Shown: positions 22,712-34,800 of the stretch, piece after piece
How positions within the stretch are numbered: position 1 is the first letter of the stretch
How the letters are laid out: the number at the start of each line of letters is the position of its first letter
The notes under the pieces: model-generated
Told to the model about the DNA's origin: nothing
Seen by the model: the letters and a program-made list of their open reading frames with translations, nothing else
Database searches by the model: none
Made by a program: the position numbers and the translations under genes
Assembly: GCF_014356525.2 (NCBI RefSeq)
Contig: NC_052508.1
Coordinates: 60,577,800-60,641,799, forward strand
Direction: 5' to 3'
DNA: 64,000 nt
From: Nilaparvata lugens
Lineage: Eukaryota > Arthropoda > Insecta > Hemiptera > Delphacidae

Positions 22712-25700
22712 TTCTAAAAATAGGTCAAGAATTTCATTTTTATAGTTGCATACTGTATTTTTCATACACATTCATGGCAAGGCACACTAAATTATTGATT
22801 TGTACTTGTGTATTTTACCTAGTCAGAAATATTATATTGACTTCAATCTGATTTGCCAAAGGAAAAATGTATAATGTAATTTTGTCTATTGTCAATCTAT
22901 TTTGAATAGATTATTAGACTAGTTGACTACTAAATCAAGTCTTTGTTGCAAAGTGTTTTTCTAAAGTTTGTAAATCTTATAAGTGTGTTGACATTACTGA
23001 AATTTTCTTTCTAAATTCAGACTGGCAAAATTGTCCAAATATATTTTGAATATAAGCTAACATCAGACGGGAGCTACCGTACCTAATTTCTTATACCAAT
23101 AATTGACATGCCTGTCCGTAACTACTACTAGCATACCGGTACTTAAACTCACATGAAGTGTTTCATCTATAAGATAGTTTTCAAATACCGTATCCGTAGC
23201 AGTTTGCTACCAATACCTATATTTTCGAAATTTATAATTTACCGAGATGAGTTGTCATGAGAAATTTTTGTAAAAGGCAAATTTATTCATGTCAAATCAA
23301 ATGTTTTGTTTTTCATTTTTATATTTTATTCATCTTCTTTAATTCCAATATTCGATATTTTTTACATCTAGGCCTGAATCTACCATCATTATTATCTATA
23401 AGGCTTAAATTATAATAGGGCAAATTATCTGCAATAAAAAATGAGCAATTCTTGAGAGGTAAAAAATCGTATAAGATTGTGCATTTCGAAAAAAATGACT
23501 AAGGTTGTCGGATAAACTTTTATCATACAACTTGTCTTTTGGCTGATTCATGTGCCTTTCTTGAAATTGCCTTTGTTGTTTGATGACAATAAATTCCATC
23601 CACTTATTATTTATCACTTATTGATTGATTTCGTTCCAGTGGTAAGACAAAAATGTGCACGTTAATACCCTCTATTCCCTAATTTCACTTCTGTTTTGAT
23701 TTTTACTGTTAGGTTTGCATTTGATTTTCCAACAGTTAGTAACTGGATTCTACAAATTATTTTTGTCTTTTTCAAACCCCTGCCATTTGCTTATCATGTT
23801 TAAAATCTAGTTGTTTGATTTATCATCGGAGATGTCTATGATTATTTTCTGCATTTATGTGATCCAGTTTTCACTATCTCTCCATTAAGATAAATCCACG
23901 TTTTTGTATTGATGAATAATATTTTTCTGATTGTTCTATGTATTGAGCTAATATAGGTTCTCAACCAGAAAAAAGATGTTTCCTGTTTAGCTCTATGTAT
24001 CTATATTAGTATTTTTCAATCTATAATTCATTGCTATTGTTGGGCTAGGCATACGCCTGCATGTTTTATATCATTAAAAAATGTTCTTTACAAGGCCCAT
24101 TCAATGCTTTAGAGAGTCTGATGGCGGATGCCGTTATCCTGTTTCATAAAAACTAATAACGTTTGCATTGGTGTTGAATTCTAGCTATTGAATGAAAAAA
24201 TTCTTCCTTTTTCTGAATAGAATGGTCTTTGTGAAAATAATTTTTCCTATATAACCTATATACTCCTATATAAGTAAGATTACTTCACAGAAACATTTCC
24301 AACAAACAAATGAAAATGAAAAACTCGCTTTCCACTATTTCAATGATTTTGATTTGATCTAAAATATCACTATAAAATGATTATATACTTTATGATTTTG
24401 TTTTCTTAGTAGAATAATAAAAAATCTGTTATGATTATTTTCATTGTTGATGCTTATTGAATGGTCTAATATTTTCATTGCAGATTTAATTGAACATTGA
24501 TATCAGAGGTGCTGAAGAACTGTTCCATAATGCAATAGAAACACAAAAGGATATATGCGTTGTCTTTGAGAATACAAAACTTGAGAATGATGATAAACTA
24601 AAGAACAAAAGTTTTGAATCGATAAAACTATTCAAGTATAAAATGCAACATTATATTTTTATTGTGTTTCTATTAAACTATTGAATATTAAAATGGCAGG
24701 CAACCTAACAGTCAGCCAGTTCTGTTAATTTTTGTAAGCTTTGTAATTTTGGTAAGTTTCGATTTCTTACAATATGTCATGAAATGAGGTATGGTGTGAG
24801 AAAGGGCTGAGGGGGAAAACGGTAGCAGTATATCAGCAGCTTTTTACAGGAGAGCAGTTTAAAACTTCTAATTTATTTAATCATTTTTATTTATTTTTTT
24901 ATTCTATTAGAATTGAGAAAATTATACTGGAATTATGTAAATTCAATCCTGAGAAATGTGAATTCATGTACTTCTCTTATAATCTGAATAAAATAAGTTG
25001 AGACTTGGGCCTCCTCCAGACAAAATAACGGCGTTGCCAAATTGCGTTGAATTGCGATTTTATTGAGTTTCCAATTCAACTACAGAATTATATGTAAAAT
25101 ATCATCTCCGATATCACAGCAGGGCTGGAAAGGGTTTAGACTTGTTGAAGGGTTGAAATGAAATTAAATTTTTCTGTTGTAATTGAAAAAATATCACTTC
25201 TCCCAAAACTATGGGATGACGTATTAATTGATAACTTTTTTATAGTTTATTTTAAGATAATAATTATTTATCTTGATATACCGGTATCTAATATATTTTT
25301 ATAATTATTATCAATAGATAATAACTAATCTTTGCAGTATCCTATAATTAATAAGATTTTCGAGAAGAATAGCTGAATAACTGAGAGAATGTTTCCTCTT
25401 TTTGAGGTCTGAATCATTCCTATATCTGACCTCGCTTTAGCTATTTTTTAATTAATGATTATGCTGGTTAATTACGAACATAGAACATGCTTTTTTGACA
25501 TGTTAGGAACATTTTGTTTCGGAAAATAAGTGGGTGGTGGAAGTGAGAGAGTTGCTCAGAAATAATTTTTCCAACTATCAACAGTAGTCTAAAGAACGGC
25601 TTTTGAACTCTATTTGGACTAATTATAATTGGTGTTTGGCATTGTATTTTGGCCTACGTATGATGAAGGATAACCATATCTTCGCAAAAACGGCAATATA

Positions 25701-25950
25701 GTCATAATAGGCAAAAAATAGTTGTATTTGAAAAAATATTGAACAATTATTCTCTTTGTCATGTTTTTATCAATTATGTATAAACTTTTTTGACGTATGC
25801 CAAATAAATAAAAATATTTTTTAAGAGAATAACTTTCACTTATAGAATAATATTATTGCTAAAACTTATTTTGTCTGAAAAATGGTAAATTTGTACTTGT
25901 AATCTAATAAGAACAGATAAATAACTTTATTGTATGAGAACATGCCATTT
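22712..25950. other. Stretch without recognisable genes
   Basis: About 3.2 kb of A/T-rich intron. A frame after an acceptor-like ttgcag at 24478-24483 has an immediate stop and is not convincing. Nothing else supported. Confidence 0.4.
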
Positions 25951-26059
25951 CTGACCAGGGTCAGAATTGTATTGTTCAATGAAATATATACAGGGTCAGA
26001 ATTGTAGTGTTGCCGGGTCAGAATTGTAGTGAGGGTCAGAATTGGCGTGTTTCCATAAC

Positions 26060-26071
26060 TATATATATATA

Positions 26072-26121
<50 letters not shown>

Positions 26122-26129
26122 TATATATA
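26060..26129. repeat. TA repeat tract, insertion site of the DD41D element
   Basis: (TA)n of about 70 bp with two small phase breaks, ending at the transposon; a short TA stretch continues on the other side (28490-28504). TA is the target of this superfamily. Left of it (about 25955-26045) gggtcagaattgtagtg-like units are repeated about four times. Confidence 0.9.
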
Positions 26130-26590
26130 CAGGGTGTTTCAGAAGTAGTGTCGAGAATTTTAGGGTATTGTACCTGGATGCTAGGAGACTAAAAATGTCA
26201 TATTTGAAGTGTCCAAAACTCAGCGGTTATCCTTATAGCTGCCATTTTGTTTTTTTCACTTAAAAATTTTTATCTCAAGAACGAAATGTTGTATGATCTG
26301 AAATTTGGCATGAATATTTATGCTATAAAGACTCAACTATAAAAAATAAAAAAAAAAATTTTCGTTGAAATTTTTCAAAATGGCGGCCATTTTAAATTTT
26401 TGATGGCGAATATCTCGAAAACCGTCCATTTTACAGAAAATTTACAAGAGACAAAAAAGTTAGCAAATTTTTTCACGATTCCAATGATACCTAATTTATT
26501 AGATTGGTCGAAGAATAACAGAGAAATTAATTTTTTTCGTACTGCATGCATGACCACTTTTCACCATTTAAAGATCAATATTAATTTTTT
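26130..26590 (+). repeat. Left 461-bp terminal inverted repeat of the DD41D element
   Basis: This arm pairs with 28029-28489. It contains the block aaaatggcggccattttaaa, itself a palindrome-like segment, and ends internally at an A/T-rich stretch. The visible differences from the right arm are single-base indels near 26195, 26289 and 26500. Confidence 0.93.
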
Positions 26591-26840
26591 AATTCCAGAT
26601 GTATTTAAGATGAAGCTTTGAAACTCGGTATGGCTCCATATGGGCAAACAGATGATTTTACAATGGTTTTCAGATGATAATGTTTGTCTTGTAAAAGTAT
26701 TGTTGTTTCATTAAAAGTAAAGAACCAGATGTAGTGCTTCCTATTTCTTAGTCTCACGTTTCCTAGGTCTTATTTCTATCTTAAATTTCCAGTTTCAATA
26801 TTTTCTTACGTTGCTTCTACACAAATATTTAATTATTGTA

Positions 26841-27917
26841 ATGGAATTTAGTTCGCTGGAGTACACCGATATTCACTTCATGTATGGAGCAGCTCTTGGC
26901 AATGCGACCGAAGCAAGAAGAATGTATGCAGCTGCATTTCCAAACCGCCGTCTCCCTTCCGACAAGGTGTTCACAAGAACTCACAATCGGCTGAGAGAAG
27001 TTGGTTCATTTGAACGGAACAGGGTAATTGCTGGTAGGCCTCGAGCAGTTCGAAATGTTGCTTTTGAAGAGGAAGTATTGCAGAAATTCGATTTCAATCC
27101 TAGAACGAGTACGAGAGCAGTTGCAAAGCAAATCAATTCAAGTGCTTCTTCTGTGTGGCGTGTACTAAACAAGGAAAGACTTCACCCCTTCCGCTTTCAA
27201 AAAGTTCACTCATTGGTTGAACGCGACTATGAGCCAAGAGTAAACTGTGCCCGTTGGTTTCTTCAGCAAGACATTATCCAACCAAATTTTCTAGAAAATG
27301 TGTTATTTACCGATGAGTCCAGCTTTACAAGAGAAGGAATCTTCAACTCTCGCAACAGTCACGTCTGGGCCTTAGACAATCCTCATGAGGTCAAAGTGCG
27401 TGGTTATCAGCATAGATTTTCGCTGAATGTTTGGACGGGTATCTTAGGTAATCGCGTGATTGGACCATACATTCTTCCTAATCGTCTGAATTCTCCCACG
27501 TACATTACTTTTTTAAGAGACATACTACCAGAACTTTTGGAAGATGTGCCTCTTGCAAACAGATATAATATTTGGTTTCAACATGATGGTGCCCCTGCTC
27601 ATTTCGGAAATGTTGTTACGGACTTTCTGAACATGACCTATCGTCAGCGGTGGATTGGGCGGGGTGGACCAGTACCGTGGCCCGCACGTTCACCTGACCT
27701 CAACCCTTTAGATTTTTTTTTCTGGGGCCATATGAAAGACCTTGTTTACAGCACGCCAGTAGAAAACGAAGAAGACCTTGTGGCAAGAGTGGTTGCTGCA
27801 GCAGGTGCCATTCAAGATGATGAAAATGCTTTTATAGCAGTTCGACGGTCCATGATTGAAAGGTGCAGACTGTGTAATCAAGTTGAAGGACGGCATTTTG
27901 AGCAATTGCTGCATTAG
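26841..27917 (+). CDS. DD41D transposase, full length
   Basis: The gene encodes 358 residues from the ATG at 26841; an upstream extension in the same frame has only a non-ATG start. The N-terminus (LEYTDIHFMYGAALGNATEA, then RRMYAAAFPNRRLPS) is the helix-turn-helix region of the DUF4817 type. AGRPRAV at about 65-70 is a GRPR-like linker, and a second HTH (STRAVAKQINSSASSVWRVL) follows at 90-109. The catalytic triad reads LFTDESS (D158), FQHDGAPAH (D249) and SPDLNPLDFF (D291). The last two aspartates are separated by 41 residues, which defines DD41D. Such enzymes cut and paste the element at TA sites. An AATAAA lies at 27962. No stop, shift or missing catalytic residue is seen. Confidence 0.96.
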   Translation: MEFSSLEYTDIHFMYGAALGNATEARRMYAAAFPNRRLPSDKVFTRTHNRLREVGSFERNRVIAGRPRAVRNVAFEEEVLQKFDFNPRTSTRAVAKQINSSASSVWRVLNKERLHPFRFQKVHSLVERDYEPRVNCARWFLQQDIIQPNFLENVLFTDESSFTREGIFNSRNSHVWALDNPHEVKVRGYQHRFSLNVWTGILGNRVIGPYILPNRLNSPTYITFLRDILPELLEDVPLANRYNIWFQHDGAPAHFGNVVTDFLNMTYRQRWIGRGGPVPWPARSPDLNPLDFFFWGHMKDLVYSTPVENEEDLVARVVAAAGAIQDDENAFIAVRRSMIERCRLCNQVEGRHFEQLLH

Positions 27918-28028
27918 TATCAGTGAACCGATTTGAGTGAAATTAATATTTTTCAATGTAAAATAAAATTTGGAGGAAAGTTATTCTTGTATATTTCTGT
28001 AATAAGAACGGTTTTCATGAAATTATAA

Positions 28029-28489
28029 AAAAAATTAATATTGATCTTTAAATGGTGAAAAGTGGTCATGCATGCAGTACGAAAAAAATTAATTTCTCTG
28101 TTATTCTTCGACCAATCTTAATAAATTAGGTATCATTGGAATCGTGAAAAAATTTGCTAACTTTTTTGTCTCTTGTAAATTTTCTGTAAAATGGACGGTT
28201 TTCGAGATATTCGCCATCAAAAATTTAAAATGGCCGCCATTTTGAAAAATTTCAACGAAATTTTTTTTTTTATTTTTTATAGTTGAGTCTTTATAGCATA
28301 AATATTCATGCCAAATTTCAGATCAATACAACATTTCGTTCTTGAGATAAAAATTTTTAAGTGAAAAAAACAAAATGGCAGCTATAAGGATAACCGCTGA
28401 GTTTTGGACACTTCAAATATGACATTTTAGTCTCCTAGCATCCAGGTACAATACCCTAAAATTCTCGACACTACTTCTGAAACACCCTG
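28029..28489 (-). repeat. Right 461-bp terminal inverted repeat of the DD41D element
   Basis: This is the reverse complement of 26130-26590, starting about 110 bp after the transposase stop codon. Arms of this length would let transcripts across the element form long hairpins. Confidence 0.93.
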
Positions 28490-28491
28490 TA

Positions 28492-29172
28492 TATATATAT
28501 ATATGAGTGTATGTGCGTCTGTGTACACGATATCTCATCTCCCAATTAACGGAATAACTTGAAATTTGGAACTTAAGGTCCTTCCAATATAAGGATCCGA
28601 CACGAACAATTTCGATCAAATGAAATTCAAGATGGCGGCTAAAATGGCGAAAATGTTGTCAAAAACAGGGTTTTTCGCGATTTTCTCGAAAACGGCTCCA
28701 ACGATTTTGATTAAATTCATACCTAGAATAGTCATTGATAAGCTCTATCAACTGCTTTGAGTCCCATATCTGTAAAAATTTCAGGAGCTCCACCCCATCT
28801 ATGCAAAGTTCGATTTTAGATTCTCAATTATCAGGCTTCAGATACAATTTTAACAAAAAAATTCAAATGGAAAAGATTGAGCATAAAAATCTCTTCAATT
28901 AATGTTCAGTAACATTTTCACCTAAAATTGAAAATAAGCTCGAAATTCGAGAAAATGTTATTATTTCAATTACAAACTGTTGGCAACTGTTGATTCTATT
29001 AAATCATTCACTATGAAGAGATAGCAAACTTCGTGTGTCTCCAGCCTTATTGTCCTGTCACCAGCTGGCTTGGTTCTTTGAAACGTAGACTTGAGATGCG
29101 CGGGAACACTAGCGTCAGGTGATAAATTTTCATAACAGCAAGGAAAGTTGTGTGAGTGCGCCACACCAGATT
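28492..29172 (-). mobile_element. Dispersed repeat X, copy 2
   Basis: This copy matches copy 1 in reverse, from the microsatellite region (gtgtacacgatatctcatct) to the terminal cacaccagatttttac. It lacks the closing block beyond the microsatellite, being cut off at the TA tract that holds the DD41D element. Its other end is exactly the left edge of duplicated block B. Confidence 0.75.
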
Positions 29173-29217
29173 TTTACTTATAGCCTATTACCTATTACTA
29201 TGTCGGCCAAATATTGT

Positions 29218-29631
29218 CCATGTGTGAACACTCCCATAGCAAACAATGCTATTGATTGATATCGGCCGTTCCTTTAGGTCCAGCCTCCTATTTCATGTGA
29301 ACACTCCCATAACAAGCAATGCTATTGATTTATATCGGCCGTTCCTTTAGGTCCAGCCTCCTAGTCCATGTGAACACTCCCATAACAAGCAATGCTATTG
29401 ATTTATATCGGCCATTCCTTTTAGGTCCAGCCTCCTAGTCCATGTGAACACTCCCATAACAAGCAATGCTATTGATTTATATTCTCCGTTCCTTTAGGTC
29501 CAGCCTCCTAGTCCATGAGTACACTTCCATAACAAACAATGCTATTGATTTATATCGGCCGTTCCTGATGGACCAACCTCCTTGTCCATGAGAAAACTCT
29601 TATAAGAAACAATGCTATTCATTTATTTCGA
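29218..29631. repeat. 73-bp minisatellite at the exon 2B splice donor, about 6 units
   Basis: This is the same unit as at 9080-9712, with about six copies. The first units and the exon-proximal unit match those of A, while three internal units are missing. That accounts for the 219-bp shortening of block B between its left edge and the exon. Confidence 0.93.
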
Positions 29632-29648
29632 CCTTTTATCTGACATAC

Positions 29649-29945
29649 CTTAAACCTGGCCAGCCGCCTAGTCTCGTTGGGCCGGAGCGAGAGCATGCAT
29701 ATGCTAGTGATGATGAGCAGATTGAATGCGGCCGAGCCGACTATGGTGCCCGGACCTAGCTTGCCCGCCTCGAAGTTGTGGCCAACTGTCTCGATCACCG
29801 ACAACAGGATCTCGGGTGCCGAGGTGCCCAGCGCCATCAGTGTAAGGTTGGCAACAGTGTCGTTCCACACTCGCACCTCCACTACCTCGGGCTCCTCTGC
29901 CCGAAGGCCTCCAGCCACAACGCTGTTGTAGCTGCCGTGCGACTT
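29649..29945 (-). CDS. Calx: Na+/Ca2+ exchanger alpha-1 repeat exon, copy B (upstream in the transcript)
   Basis: This 297-bp exon encodes 99 residues and is flanked by acceptor tttcacag and donor AAG|gtatgt, phase 0 at both ends. It encodes the NCX alpha-1 repeat, with VRVWNDTVANLTLMALGTS, then APEILLSVIE, GHNF, then GxxxVGSAAFN. In the family these form the helices that line the ion-binding site. The preceding exon ends in KSKK and the following one begins VFVVTS, as expected for NCX (RxxxHLRVFFVTAA). Its protein is identical to copy A at 9730-10026; the three nucleotide differences are all at third codon positions. Including both copies would keep the frame but duplicate the alpha-1 repeat, so exclusive use or silence of one copy is the simplest expectation (inference). 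An assembly artefact cannot be excluded. Confidence 0.88.
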
Positions 29946-30109
29946 CTGTGAAATGAAGTCGATGAAAGTGATGAAGTAACATAAGAGTGAAAAAACTTAT
30001 AATTGTAGCTGTGAATTGTAACTGTGGAAAATTGTAAGAGTGGAAAAACTTATAATTATAGCTGTGAATTGTAACTGTGAATTGTAGCTGCCATGCGATT
30101 TCTGTCACA

Positions 30110-31663
30110 GACAACAAATTCATTCTATTGAGTTGAATCAATCGGTCAAATTTCAATCAAGTTAAAAATGTATAAAATACTCTTTACTCTGTACAAATTA
30201 ACTTCAGACTTGGATGAATTTGCGGCGCAGAGAAATGGAGGGAGATCAGCCAATTACAGTGATGAATAGAATGATAGGTAAAAGCGCAGTTGCCAATTTG
30301 TCGATTAGAGCCAGTCGACTGAAGGATTCCAGACAGGAAACTCCGTAAGTTTAACATGGGCGCCTGAATACTCATGAGAAATAATTAGAGGAATATATGC
30401 TGGCCGGTTAGAACTACAACTTCGCACCCGTTGTATCCCCTACTCTGCTGCAAATGTCCCTCCCAAGTCAGAAGCTAATTTGTACAGAGTATAGTACACT
30501 CTAAGTACTCTGCAGGAATGAATAGTCTACTGCCCGGTTTCTAGGAGACTTGCGGTATTTCTGACAAACATAAAACAAAATTATCGAATTGAAAATATTA
30601 TAGTTGAAAAGCGATTTCTTTCAAATACATGATAATATAAAAAACTGAAAAAATTAGGCAATCAATCGTAAATGAATTGTTGCCAAATGTAATGGTAGTT
30701 GGAGAAAGATACAGAATTTACAATTATAGGACATTCAAAATGAAAACAAAACTATAATTTAAAAATAATGAGACACTTGATAATAGCATAGCTAGTCGTG
30801 TCTTAGAAAGGAAACAGATAAAGTGTGATAAGGTACTTAGTTCAAAAAAAAATTAATTGATAAATAAAATAGAATGAATGAGTTAGCAAGGTAGATAGAT
30901 CAGTTAGGGCTACGCCACACGAAGCGTTCATTTCAGAGGTTCTCATCAGACGAGTCGGCAAGGCAGGAAGCTCTCAGATTGGCTGATTATCAGCTGATTC
31001 CTGAATGCCAACCCAATCAGCAAATCGCTGCTGACTCGTCTGAAAACGCCTGAAAATACACTTCGTGGGGATTGGCCCTTAATCATCTCTATGATTGCAA
31101 ACGGTTTGTAAATATTTCGATGGAGAGATAGACAGGTGGAAGACAATTAATATTCCTTAATGAAATTAAAATGAGGGCTGAAAAAAATATGAAGGAGATG
31201 GAGAATATGAAGGATAAGAGACAACGAAAAACATTAGAGCAGGAGAAAAGTAAGGTGGAAGAATACAAGGAAGGAAAAAACACGAAAGAAGAAGGTCACA
31301 AGAAAGGAAAGAATACAAGGAAGAAAAAACACGAAAGAAAAAGGTGACAAGAAGGGGAAGAAAATTGGAAGCAATGAAAATAACTTCTAGAGGCTACACG
31401 ACATGTAGTGTGATAGTGAATACACTCATAATTGATTAAAAATAATTGAAAGGTAATTCAAGACTACTTATTTTTAAATTTTATACATTTTCCATTATTA
31501 CTGATCATTTTTCAAGTCTTCATTAAACGATTGAGGACTTCAGTTGTTTGAAATTAAATTTAAACTAACATAATATAATCACAGAATGGTGTATGTAATG
31601 TAAGGTCATGTTGAATGTAACATAGTGCATCCTGTGATATAATTCCAATGCGTTCTTTTCACA
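30110..31663. repeat. 1.55-kb intronic unit in block B (single copy)
   Basis: This is the single counterpart of the tandem unit, upstream of exon 2B in gene orientation. It carries the same MITE pair (30187-30489 and 30907-31078). A one-base loss in the purine-rich stretch breaks the reading frame that is open in the A copies, which argues that this frame is not coding. Confidence 0.9.
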
Positions 31664-31875
31664 TGTTCAAAAAGACAACATTATTTAGTTTTGTCGTAAA
31701 TCAATGAAAAACAACTGCTTCAAACAGCGTACGGAACTACAAATCATCTGAAACATCCTACACGGAATGACATCATCTACTAATAAAAACCACAAGTGAG
31801 ATTCACTCCAAACTATCAGCATTCCTTAATAAATAACTGCTATTCTTCCCATTTAACCAATGCTGACACATTCCA

Positions 31876-34800
31876 CTGGAGCAGCTTCCACATACAAGTT
31901 AAAAGGTGTAGTCTCATATTGGTGACCTTCAGATTTAGTGGCTGAATTCAACCAAGACCTATAAAGGTTTTATTCAGCATTCCTCAGGAATTACTTCATC
32001 GACTCAGCATAGTTGCTATTTTGATGTCATAGTTTAAAGGAATTTGGAATAGCTCATACTTTTTACCATCATCATTGATGATGAAATGGGAAGCATTGAT
32101 GTGATCTATACACAATGCGGACAGTTTGAAGAATTCAAAAAGATTTTTTCAACAATGATATCAATTAATTTACTCTGAAAAATTAGTTAGAATTCAAGTG
32201 AGATATTTTCATGCTAATTTCTAATTTTTAAATTCCAATTCAAAAGGATAAAGGTTTTCTAAACATTACTCAAGATTATTTCATCGACCAAACATAGGGT
32301 CTACTTCCATGTCAGTTTAGTAAAAGGATTTCAAGGAATTTGGAATCAGTCATACTTTTTATAGGATGCTTTCTAATTAGACTCCAAGTCCAAGGAATGA
32401 GTTGGGATTCAATTTGGAATAATAAGTCATCATTCATTTTCAAGAATGAGTCTGGATGAGTAAGTGTACGGAATGAAAATTATGCTAATTTCTGGGCTTG
32501 ACACAACATTTATAGTCCAGTCGAATGGTCGTTTTTCAGTAAACAGCCCCGAATGAATTTTTCTCGACGGTTCTATATTCGACGGTTCTAGCGACGGGCG
32601 CTGAATTCGAATCTGAAATTTGCTGACACGCCAGAGGGCGGCTTCACCCCCAAAACCCCCAAAATTGCGGACTTTCTTCAATTTTCCCATTTTATCTCGT
32701 GAACCTTGAGTTTCTCAAGAAAAACCATTCTCGACAAAATTGAAGAGAATAAGATTTCCAATAAATTGAGTGGTCGCGCAGGATTCTACCACTTTTGGTT
32801 CCGGAGCTACGAATTTTCAAAAAAGGGGTATTTTTTAAGGGGGTTTCAAAACTATGCAAACCTACTACTTCTACCCTATACAACATGGATATTTTTCTAG
32901 TATAGATAAAATACCACACATCATGTGAAAAAACAATTCATTATGAACAGGATTCCTTAGGAATTTTCGAATTTAGTAGTGGGGGGAGGGGGGATATACC
33001 CAAAAATTGAAAATCATGTCCTACAGCCAAAATACAAATTTTTCATGATAATACCTTTTCAAGACCTTCCTAACAGAAAAATAAATATTTCGGCTGAAAT
33101 CATCTCACGCGGGTTATTTTCTATGAGAATCACCCGTTAGAAACATTTTATTTCAGTATTTCCTAGTGGGGGGTACGTCATAAGGATACGTTAAGGATCA
33201 AAACTTTAAACACTTATAACTTTTGACAGAATGATCAGATCTCCTCGTACTACAGCTCATTCTTCTCAGCTCGTCAGGCGGTTCAAAATCATGTACCATA
33301 ATTGAAAAAATAAAAAAATCACTTTTAGTGTATTTTAGCCCCTATTTAAATGCACAGAAAAATGGCCAATTTCTATATTCAAAACTGTGTAAAATTAATA
33401 TGATATAGTAGCCGTGAATGAGTGAAATTGACAGGATCGGCTACTATAGTAAGATTTACTTTGAACGGTCTGCATTGGTTGAATAATTTTATTTATTTCA
33501 ATGGAAAACATAGGAAGCAATTATGTTATTTACAGTAATGTTAAAAGTTTAAATTGAGTCTCAACATAAATAGGTACCGTATTGCAATAAACTGAAAGAT
33601 CCCAATTTCCATTTGTTTCGATACACATTGTGCAAACAGACATTATTCGTGTCAAAAAACAAAACACATCATGATGGAAATCTGGAATCAAGATTTACTA
33701 TCCTGAGGGGACTGTGAATGTATAATATGTTTTCAATGTTTTTCTTCCGACAGTTCTTTATTCTTCTTTCAGGAAATCCTGACGCCTCTAGGGAACCGAA
33801 CGCCGCAGGTGTGTATTCAATGGCTTCATACCAATTCAAATCGCATGCAACACTGAGCAAATTGGCAAATTGCATGCAGCACTCAATTTGCAGTTGTGAC
33901 GTAACAGTGCTATGGAGTCACTGGGACACTTGTGGCATCTGTGGTTTTAACATAGTAGCCTACAAATCTCTATTTATGGAGATAAATTCCTTCGGATGCT
34001 GTCTATGAAAGACTGAGAACAGGTGTACGGTACATATTTGAATTATATCGGTGGGCCTATAATCTTGTTTATCTAAATAAAGAGGTGATACATATCATCA
34101 TATTATCATCTCATACTATGTAAGAGGTGATACATAATATCAAGAGGTAATACATGCGTTAAAAAATTGAAATTAGTAGGCCTTCCTTCATATTGTTCAT
34201 CTCAATAAAAAAGGTGATTTATTCATTGAAAGCCTGGGAAACTCCAGAAATACAATCAAGAAAAGGAAAATATACACCCTCTAAGGATCAGCTAGCAGAT
34301 GCCCCTCTCATAATTTGACGTCGCTACTTATCAAAATGACACTATCATGCCATTTGTAGCTTCTGAATAAAACAAGTTGATATTTGGACAAAATATCCAA
34401 GTTGCCAAATTGTGCGAAATTCCAATCTTTTCGAGCAAGCCCATATATGACACGATATAGGCTATTTGACAACACAGCCGACGATGCAGAGTTGTCAATT
34501 TGAATGCAGTATAACCAGTTATATGAGCTTGCATGACCAGATTGAAATTTCGCAACATGAATATTTTGTCAAAGTCTCAATTTTTATTTAGAGAATAGCT
34601 GCCATTAAACAGGCTACAGCAAGATCTAATTCATCTCAATCAACTGTACATAGTTGCAATGTAAATAATCAGTCTATGAAGCAATGCAGACGACGAAAAC
34701 ATGTTCTTTTCTTTTTCATAATATTATCTAGAACGATTTTTAGATAATTGATACCTTCCCAATGTTGAAATATTGATACAGTGATATTGATAAGTGATGA

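Larger units (their letters stand above)
26130..28489 (+). mobile_element. Complete DD41D Tc1/mariner-superfamily transposon
   Basis: The 2,360-bp element begins cagggtgtttcagaagtag and ends with its reverse complement. TA dinucleotides flank both ends (26128-26129 and 28490-28491) as expected for the superfamily. The terminal inverted repeats are unusually long (26130-26590 and 28029-28489, 461 bp each), near-identical apart from a few one-base indels. Between them is a single uninterrupted transposase gene. It inserted into a TA-repeat tract beside a dispersed repeat. Long matching arms and an intact gene suggest a young, possibly still mobile copy (inference). Confidence 0.95.
29173..31667. 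repeat. Segmental duplication, block B (contains Calx exon 2B)
   Basis: This is the second copy of the block at 9035-13308, in the same orientation. Its left edge abuts exactly the end of a dispersed repeat (28492-29172), and its right edge is at ttttcacatgtt, after which the sequence diverges from block A. It carries six 73-bp units and a single 1.56-kb unit. It shares the longer A-run and an extra gt with A's second tandem unit, but the ggccggttag form with A's first unit, so neither A unit is its simple parent. Confidence 0.92.

Noticed and set aside
24490..24684. 64-codon frame after an acceptor-like ttgcag
   Set aside because: An in-frame TAA stands directly after the acceptor and the start is TTG; no homology pattern.
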